From positions 1,240,001 to 1,304,000 of the forward strand of contig OX621163.1 in assembly GCA_951640195.1 (NCBI GenBank): a stretch of DNA of 64,000 bases, given 5' to 3'. A program made the translations under genes and the position numbers. Below, piece by piece: positions 58,151 through 64,000 of the stretch; position 1 is the first letter of the stretch, and the number at the start of each line of letters is the position of its first letter. The notes below the pieces were generated by a model. It did no database searches. It was not told the DNA's origin and saw nothing but the letters and a program-made list of their open reading frames with translations. This stretch comes from Porpolomopsis calyptriformis (Eukaryota; Basidiomycota; Agaricomycetes; Agaricales; Hygrophoraceae).

Positions 58151-61100
58151 TCCGGCCAAGTGCTAAAAGCCCGAGCACTTTGGCTGTGTCCCATGTATGT
58201 GTACCACCATCTATGAAAAGTTTTCGTTTTCTTGGCACACTTGAACAGGGCAAAGGCGCTCTCGAATTCTATCTTTGGATCACGAGTGCCGACAATCTTC
58301 GACGAGTAGCTATCATAGCACTCATTGACTCTGGCGCCTCAGGGAATTTTATTGACGAAGCATTCGTTCGTCAAATGGAGATATCGACCTATCTGTTGGA
58401 TGAGGTTATACCGGTACGAAACGCTGATGGTTCCGAGAACCGAGGAGGTCCCATCACGCACGATACAGACCTGTTTATTGAGGCACCAGATCTATCCTTT
58501 CGAGAACGAATCCGGTTGGAGGTCACCAACTTAGGAAAAAAGCAACAGGTCATCCTCGGCTTCCCATGGCTCTTGCGACACAACCCCACCATCAATTGGA
58601 CAAAAGGCACCTTAACCTTTGCGTCTGGTGACACGCTGTTCAGTAGTATGCGAGTCGGAGTGTTGCCCCCACAGGAAGAACTCTACGTCTTCGATTCGAG
58701 TCTGAAACATGACTCCTTTATCCATTTGGTCGGAGTTGACCACTCCCGACCAGTTTCCATCGAGGAGGATATCAAATCCTTTATTCCCAGTCGTTATCAC
58801 AATTTCTGGCGTGTTTTTCATACCGCAGAATTCGACAAACTTCCTCCTCGACGTCCTTTTGATCATGCGATCAACCTCTACCCGAACACCAAGTTTCAAG
58901 TCGGAAAACTCTACCCCCTTTCCCCCTATGAACAGGTAGAACTTAATAAGTTTATCAACGAAAATCTCAGAACAGGTCGGATACGTCCATCGAAATCACC
59001 GCAAGCTGCTCCCTTCTTCTTTGCGAAAAAGGCTGAAGAAATCAATGCTAAAGGTCTCAGTGCTGGTCTACGTCCCATCCAGGACTATCGCTACATCAAC
59101 TCAAAAACCATTCCTGATCGTTACCCCCTTCCCCTTCTATCGGAAATCCTCCAAGTACCGAAGCTTGCTACTGCTTCACTCTTCACAGTCATCGATATTC
59201 GATGGGGATTTAACAACATACGACTCAAGGAAGGTGACGAATGGAAAGCAGCTTTCATCACCAATCGAGGACTCTTCGAGCCGACCGTTATGTTCTTTGG
59301 ACTACGGAACTCCCCAGCATCTTTCCAACGAATGATAGACGTTCTCTTTAAAGCCGTTCTGGACTCTGGCTGTGTCCACATTTATATTGACGACATTCTC
59401 ATTATGGGCGACACCCCCGAAGAAATTCGCCACTGGACTGACGAAACCCTTAAACTCATGGAGAAGAATCAACTATCCGCCAAACCCGTCAAATGCCAAA
59501 TGGAGAAGACCTCTGTTACATACCTTGGTACAATCATCAGTAAAGGTCAACTCGCTATCAATCCAAAAAAGGTAGACGCCATCATCAATTGGCCGACGCC
59601 CCAAAAGCTGCGAGACCTCCAATCCTTCCTTGGCACCACCAACTTCTGGCGTCGTTACATCAAAAGTTTCTCCTCAGTCGTTCGTCCCCTCTGTGGCCTT
59701 TTGCGGAAAGACCAACCTTGGGATTGGTCTCCCTTGTGTCAAAAAGCCTTTGAGCAACTCAAACATCTCGTCACTACAGCCCCTGTCCTTCTTACCCCGC
59801 GGCCAGACCTTCCTTACCTCTTGGAGACTGATGCCTCAGATTTCGGTATTGGCGCGGTCTTATCTCAGAAGCACGACAACGGTTGGCACCCCGTTGGCTT
59901 TTTCTCAAAGTCTCTACTCCCTGCCGAGTACAACTATCCTACCCATGATCTGGAGATGCTTGCAATCGTCACTTCCCTCAAATATTGGCGTTATCTTTTA
60001 GAGGGCGCAAGGGATACTGTGTTGATAAAGACAGACAATTTAGCGCTCAAGTATTTTATGCAGAACAGATCCCTCTCCAGACGACAAGCACGTTGGATGG
60101 AATTCTTAGGTAGATTCGACTTCAAGATCGAGTATTCCCCTGGAGTCAAAAACAAAGCCGATGGACTCTCCCGCCGACCCGACCACTGTCGTACAGAAAA
60201 AGAAGAATTAGAAGGCCAAGCCCTCCTCCCCCCCGAACGTTTCATCAATGCTATCATTTCCATGTCCGAACCTTCCTTTATGTCAAGACTTCGCTTCCCC
60301 GACTTCAACGAAATCCCAGAGGACATTCGCATCAAGTTATCCGATCCCTCTTCCGGTTACTCCTTCACTGACGGAATTGTGAGAGATGCAGGAGATCGTA
60401 TTGTTGTGCCAGCAGACGTATTGCTACGCACAGAGATAATTCGATTGACCCACTCCCTGCCCCATGGAGGCCATCCCGGAATCGAGAAGACACGTGAGCT
60501 TGTGTTGCGGAACTACACCTGGAGTAGTGCTGCCCCTGACATCCGTGTATTCGTATCATCCTGTCCGACCTGCCAACAAGTCAAGCTCTATCCTTCGAAG
60601 CCTGCAGGTCTCCTGGAACCCATTCCCCCTTCGTCTCGACCTTGGGAAGAAATCACCGCCGATCTAATCGTGGAACTCCCCCAATCATCTGGCTACGATG
60701 CTGTCTTAGTCGTTGTTGACCACTTTACTAAACGCGCTCACTTTGTTCCGACGACATCAAACATTTCTGCAGAAGGAGTCGCAAAACTCTTCAGGGACAA
60801 TGTATGGAAACACCACGGCTGGCCAAAGAAGATCATAACCGATCGAGGAACTCAGTTTGCTTCCAAATTTGCGAAAGCTCTCAACACTCATTTGGGAATC
60901 ATCTCCGGTCTATCCACCGCTTATCATCCCCAAACTGATGGTCAAACGGAACGCACCAATCAAGAACTCGAACAATACCTTCGTTTATATACAAACTTTA
61001 TGCAAGACGATTGGTCCAACTGGCTATCCCCAGCTGAATTCGCTTACAATAACCGACAGCACTCCTCGACGAAACACACTCCCTTTTACCTTGATACTGG

Positions 61101-61710
61101 CCAACATCCCTTCGTCCCATCTGTCCCTGCGGCCCCTACTTCCAACCCCGCAGCAGATACCTTCCACGATCATCTCACAGAAGCCCGTGAAGAAGCCACA
61201 AAAGCTCTAGAAACAGCGGCCGAAACCATGAAACGCTTCGCAGATCGTAAACGGAAAGATACCCAACTCCAAATAGGTCAATTTGTTTATCTTGATACTC
61301 GTAACTTAAAAACAGGTCGTCCAACCCTCAAACTTGATGTCCGACGCACTGGACCGTTCAAAGTTCTAGAGAAAATCGGAAAAATCTCTTATCGCCTGGC
61401 CCTCCCCTTATCATGGAAAATACACGACGTCTTTCACGTTTCACTCCTGAGACCCGCTAACATTAACTCCGATCTCCACCCAGAGGAAGTAGATGATAAT
61501 CTCCGTCCACCTCCAGATGTCATTCAAGAGAAAGAAGAATATGAGGTCGAACAAATTCTCCAACATCACGGGTCCACCCGACGTCGTACGTATTTGGTCA
61601 AATGGGTCGGCTATCCCATTGAAGAAGCAACCTGGGAACCGAAGAAGAACCTCCTCCATGCGAAAGAACGAATTCTAGAATACGAACAATCAATTCAAAC
61701 GGCGACCTGA
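58090..61710 (+). CDS. pol: Chromovirus Pol with C-terminal chromodomain
   Basis: Open for 1,206 codons in the -1 frame relative to gag, overlapping it by 61 nt; translation probably enters by frameshift, not at the ATG. Domains by residue: aspartic protease about 75-160 (LIDSGASGNFID), reverse transcriptase about 290-480 (FTVIDIRWGFNNIRL, YIDDILI near 430), RNase H about 570-690 (LLETDASDFGIGAVL, DLEMLAIV, IKTDN), integrase about 770-1050 (HGGHPG...CPTCQQVK zinc site, ADLIVE, ITDRGTQF, QTERTNQE as D, D, E), GPF module (RRTGPFKVLEKIGKISYRLA), and a chromodomain at about 1150-1200 (EVEQILQHH, TYLVKWVGYPIEEATWEP). The aromatic Trp/Tyr residues expected for methyl-lysine binding are present. All catalytic residues are intact. 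Confidence 0.97.
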   Translation: MEQGEMGCASSSVKRAKGFLVRPSAKSPSTLAVSHVCVPPSMKSFRFLGTLEQGKGALEFYLWITSADNLRRVAIIALIDSGASGNFIDEAFVRQMEISTYLLDEVIPVRNADGSENRGGPITHDTDLFIEAPDLSFRERIRLEVTNLGKKQQVILGFPWLLRHNPTINWTKGTLTFASGDTLFSSMRVGVLPPQEELYVFDSSLKHDSFIHLVGVDHSRPVSIEEDIKSFIPSRYHNFWRVFHTAEFDKLPPRRPFDHAINLYPNTKFQVGKLYPLSPYEQVELNKFINENLRTGRIRPSKSPQAAPFFFAKKAEEINAKGLSAGLRPIQDYRYINSKTIPDRYPLPLLSEILQVPKLATASLFTVIDIRWGFNNIRLKEGDEWKAAFITNRGLFEPTVMFFGLRNSPASFQRMIDVLFKAVLDSGCVHIYIDDILIMGDTPEEIRHWTDETLKLMEKNQLSAKPVKCQMEKTSVTYLGTIISKGQLAINPKKVDAIINWPTPQKLRDLQSFLGTTNFWRRYIKSFSSVVRPLCGLLRKDQPWDWSPLCQKAFEQLKHLVTTAPVLLTPRPDLPYLLETDASDFGIGAVLSQKHDNGWHPVGFFSKSLLPAEYNYPTHDLEMLAIVTSLKYWRYLLEGARDTVLIKTDNLALKYFMQNRSLSRRQARWMEFLGRFDFKIEYSPGVKNKADGLSRRPDHCRTEKEELEGQALLPPERFINAIISMSEPSFMSRLRFPDFNEIPEDIRIKLSDPSSGYSFTDGIVRDAGDRIVVPADVLLRTEIIRLTHSLPHGGHPGIEKTRELVLRNYTWSSAAPDIRVFVSSCPTCQQVKLYPSKPAGLLEPIPPSSRPWEEITADLIVELPQSSGYDAVLVVVDHFTKRAHFVPTTSNISAEGVAKLFRDNVWKHHGWPKKIITDRGTQFASKFAKALNTHLGIISGLSTAYHPQTDGQTERTNQELEQYLRLYTNFMQDDWSNWLSPAEFAYNNRQHSSTKHTPFYLDTGQHPFVPSVPAAPTSNPAADTFHDHLTEAREEATKALETAAETMKRFADRKRKDTQLQIGQFVYLDTRNLKTGRPTLKLDVRRTGPFKVLEKIGKISYRLALPLSWKIHDVFHVSLLRPANINSDLHPEEVDDNLRPPPDVIQEKEEYEVEQILQHHGSTRRRTYLVKWVGYPIEEATWEPKKNLLHAKERILEYEQSIQTAT

Positions 61711-61834
61711 TCACTCTTTCACGGTATCAACTCCCCTCGTTTATATTTTCACTTTTATCACCTCTTCCAAACTCCGACTCTTCCTTATAATCTCTTTCGT
61801 CTCCATCTTTCATTCTCAAGAAATCGATCTCGCT

Positions 61835-62413
61835 ATGCCCGCCGAACGCTCGCATCAAACTGCCCGCAAGTCTACTGGTGGTCGTCCACCCCGCACTCCT
61901 CGCATGTCCACTGGAGGGCAACCCCCTCGTCGCGCTCCCCCTCCGCTCGCTTCCACCTCCTCCGCTTACGGTGAAGCCGAGCTCGCCGGACAACTCTGGC
62001 AGCACAACCGTCGCGCACGAAATCGAAACCTTCTCATATGGCCAGAGGAAATCGTCGCTCCACCCATCCCGCCCGAGCAGATCATCGAGTCACTACAGAA
62101 AGATATCGATTACTACAAGAACGAGATTGCAAGACTGAACGAAGAATTGTACAACCAAGGAATGAGTTTGGACGGAAACAGAAGAGGGAGTGAGTACTGG
62201 CGAGAGCAGGCCAAATACTGGGAGGCAAAGTACGAGGAAGTCGCAAAGGTACTTCCCCATCTTGATTCTCCAGTTCCCCCTGTTTTCCCGGGTCCACTCA
62301 TCGTTCCCCCCGGTTCGTCGTCGAACCCCATCACCATCCCCGATGACGACGATATTTCCCCGGTCGACATTATTTCCCTGTCGACCATCGCCTCCAACAA
62401 GGACTCAATCTAG
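61835..62413 (+). CDS. Extra ORF with histone H3 N-tail mimic
   Basis: 192 residues in the position where env or accessory genes lie, 124 bp after pol and 80 bp before the 3' LTR. Residues 8-16 are QTARKSTGG, identical to histone H3 residues 5-13, so Lys12 here corresponds to H3 Lys9. A second weaker unit follows (MSTGGQPPR after KSTGGRPPR). Then come a coiled coil (EQIIESLQKDIDYYKNEIAR, YWREQAKYWEAKYEEVAKV) and a Pro-rich acidic tail (PDDDDISPVDI). No membrane segment or signal peptide. The 100 bp before the ATG are pyrimidine-rich, like a fungal promoter leader. Function unknown; a histone-like ligand for chromodomain or methyltransferase is inferred. Confidence 0.8.
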   Translation: MPAERSHQTARKSTGGRPPRTPRMSTGGQPPRRAPPPLASTSSAYGEAELAGQLWQHNRRARNRNLLIWPEEIVAPPIPPEQIIESLQKDIDYYKNEIARLNEELYNQGMSLDGNRRGSEYWREQAKYWEAKYEEVAKVLPHLDSPVPPVFPGPLIVPPGSSSNPITIPDDDDISPVDIISLSTIASNKDSI

Positions 62414-62457
62414 TCCTTCCCCTCCTCCACACCCTTCAACACTCTCGAAGCCGCCTC

Positions 62458-62476
62458 GAATTTCGGGACGAAATTC
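62458..62476 (+). other. 8-bp stem-loop before the 3' LTR
   Basis: GAATTTCG and CGAAATTC flank a 3-nt loop, 17 bp before the 3' LTR, next to a G/T-rich stretch where a polypurine tract would be expected. It may be part of the plus-strand priming signal. Confidence 0.5.
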
Positions 62477-62493
62477 CTTTTAGTGTGGGTGTA

Positions 62494-62863
62494 TGTCACG
62501 GACATCTTTTTTCCTTTTTCTCTTAGTCATACTTGATTAGTCTCTGTTCCGTCTATCCTTCCGTTTTACCATTCTATACATAGAGACTGATCACATGTAC
62601 CTTCCTTCTGACTCTTCACGAGTCACATTCCGTTTCCGATATTCCTTTTGTGACTCTTCACTAGTCACATTCCGGATTCCGCTTTGTAATCGTACATACG
62701 ACTGACTCATGGCGATTCAGGTAGTTAGTATATAAAGCCTGATTTCTAGTCAGTAGGTTAAGTTCGATTCCTAGTTAGCTCCCCCACTCTTTAGTCGAAT
62801 TCCATTTCCTCATCAGCCCCTCCAACGCGAGAAGTAAAACCCTTCGACTACCGAATCATAACA
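62494..62863 (+). repeat. 3' LTR of the chromovirus
   Basis: 370 bp; compared by eye with 56178-56547, I found no difference. It is followed at once by the CTGAC target duplication. Confidence 0.97.
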
Positions 62864-64000
62864 CTGACATTGTTCCACCACAGTATTTCATTCGCTGAAC
62901 TATTCGATTGAGATTCCCGAAGTGTTCCCATATGAATATCGAATTCCGTCGTTCTCTGGAATCGTTTCGTAGGATCTATTGGGGAGTACGTATCGAGTCG
63001 CGGGACCCTTCACAGGGATATCGTCGATATAAGGGATCGTAAACTCAGGAATCTCCGGTTGGAGGATATAGGTGATGTCGTCGTGAAAAACGGGCACAGA
63101 ATTCATCCATCCCATGGGTAGGGTAACTAGTCGATGAGCCCCATAGGGTGTCTGGAATGTGGTTAAATCGCGAGATGAAGGCGCGATCACTCATTCGTCA
63201 TATCTGACGTAAAGGTCAAACATAGCACTGCAGGATCGACCGCCGAACTGTTCAGCCAAGTGTTCGGGGATTGGCGTTACTCCCGAATGTCGAATCGTGA
63301 CTTGATTGAGTGGTTCGAGACTGTGAACGATTCTAAGTTCCTTCCCTCCTTTCTTTAGAATGGTGAACCATCGCGATCGGTAGGAGGAGTTCGAGGGTTC
63401 GTAGACACCAGCGTCGATTTTTCGCTGGATAACTTTACATACTTCGTGGTAGATCCCTGGGGGAATCGGAATATTCTTTTGTACCCAGGGCGTATGTGGT
63501 ATGACTGGGAGATCGATGGGAGGGAAAAAGTCGGATCTGAAATGTCCTCGTTCGGAGTCGTTCCAGGTGAAGGCGAGATCTTGTTTTCTCATGAAATCGT
63601 GAAGGAGGGCCCTTTCTTGAGGCCAAGAAATCTCCGGGGTGAGCTTTATCAAAAAGCTCCATCCGTTCGATCGTATATCGTTCAGTCGGGGTAAACGTGG
63701 GGGGGTTCGGGTCGAGTGTTGGCATATTCGTGAGTGGATCGCCAAGGATTTTCCTAATGATTCGGAACTTGTCAGGGAGTTCAGCTACTACGGAGCGAAC
63801 TTTCTTCGAGACAGGTTTATATTTCTTTTTCGATGCGAGGAAGGTTGCAATTTCCATTGATCGATCGAGCCGGTTGGAAACGGAAGGTCGATCGCTAGTT
63901 GATCGAGATTTAGAGATAAGGTCGGGGAGGTCACAAGCGGATAAATAAGCATGGGAAACTGTTGAAACTTTATTTGTTGCGCATAGAGGCGCACAGGAAT
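62864..64000 (-). pseudogene. Old Gypsy pol, reverse-transcriptase part (continues off the window)
   Basis: Read from the window end downwards: IATFLASKKKYKPVSKKVRS, FRIIRKILGDPLTNMPTL, a short frame change near 63,700, FAWND-like block (FTWNDSERGHF), IPHTPWVQKNIPIPPGIYHE, YEPSNSSYRSRWFTILKKGG, RIVHSLEPLNQVTIRHSGVT and FDLYVRYDE, then an in-frame TGA at 63193-63191, TLPMGWMNSVPVFHDDITYI and YIDDIPVKGPATRY. A second frame change precedes the junction with the nested chromovirus. YIDD is the RT active site. The protease and gag parts should lie beyond 64,000. Confidence 0.85.

Larger units (their letters stand above)
56178..62863 (+). mobile_element. Complete young chromovirus (Ty3/Gypsy)
   Basis: 6,686 bp, with 370-bp LTRs that I read as identical and CTGAC target duplications at 56173-56177 and 62864-62868. 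Order: 5' LTR, self-complementary primer site, gag, pol with chromodomain, an extra ORF, 3' LTR. All three ORFs are open. Removing the element and one repeat rejoins the old pol frame exactly at GTMS/GYKS, so the insertion site is certain. Confidence 0.97.
51262..64000 (-). mobile_element. Old Ty3/Gypsy retrotransposon, nested and partial
   Basis: Sense strand is minus. From 3' to 5' within the window: 3' LTR (51262-51857), polypurine tract, an antisense gene (52025-53522), the pol 3' part ending at TAA 53645-53647, a 203-bp insertion inside integrase, a complete younger chromovirus (56178-62863), then the pol 5' part. The 5' LTR and gag lie outside the window. The pol reading frame has at least three CGA-to-TGA-type stops (63191, 54323, 53852) and two frameshifts, so it is dead. 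Confidence 0.75.

Overview
The window is nuclear DNA from a filamentous basidiomycete, almost certainly an Agaricomycete. The evidence is very short GT-AG introns (mostly 45-60 nt) in nearly every gene, tight packing on both strands, typical fungal gene families (Kre9-like GPI protein, Fmp27, Dpb2, Rrn11), and a TE complement of KDZ-type relics plus Ty3/Gypsy elements. Assignments rest on reading the translations by eye; no database search was run. No tRNA, rRNA or CRISPR array was recognised.

Positions 1-42,900 are gene-dense. In order: a dual-specificity phosphatase (-), a small basic protein (+), a DUF3245 protein (-), a Gemin2/SIP1 homologue (+), a Kre9-like GPI protein (+), quinolinate phosphoribosyltransferase (+) tail-to-tail with an ACMSD-type decarboxylase (-), a single-pass mucin-like protein (+), an AUH-type enoyl-CoA hydratase (+), exocyst Sec10 (-), Rix1 (+), Rrn11 (-), a DUF5102/Laa2-like protein (+), RNA polymerase I subunit RPA190 (+), a KEN-box protein (+), the giant lipid-transfer protein Fmp27/BLTP2 (-), DNA polymerase epsilon subunit Dpb2 (-), a small coiled-coil protein (-), ribosomal protein L6 (+), Cox18 insertase (+) and CENP-A (-). 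Ribosome production is over-represented between 14 and 25 kb (Rix1, Rrn11, RPA190), and several neighbours share very short divergent promoters.

Positions 42,900-64,000 are a transposon nest. A decayed KDZ-class locus (43.1-49.0 kb) has two companion genes and is followed by a 63-bp minisatellite. A Pogo/Tigger-type transposase is cut at its N-terminus by the LTR of an old Gypsy element running on the minus strand, which continues past the window end. That old element carries an intron-containing Zn2Cys6/coiled-coil gene in antisense orientation. Its integrase is split by a 203-bp solo-LTR-like insertion, and its reverse-transcriptase region is split by a complete young chromovirus at 56,178-62,863.

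The young chromovirus is the most interesting object. It has 370-bp LTRs that I read as identical, a 5-bp target duplication, intact gag and pol (with a C-terminal chromodomain), and an 11-nt stretch right after the 5' LTR that is perfectly complementary to the predicted 5' end of its own transcript (Tf1-like self-priming). An extra ORF between pol and the 3' LTR begins with a perfect copy of histone H3 residues 5-13, including the K9 site that chromodomains read. This pairing of a chromodomain with a histone-H3 mimic in one element is the best candidate for an undescribed system.
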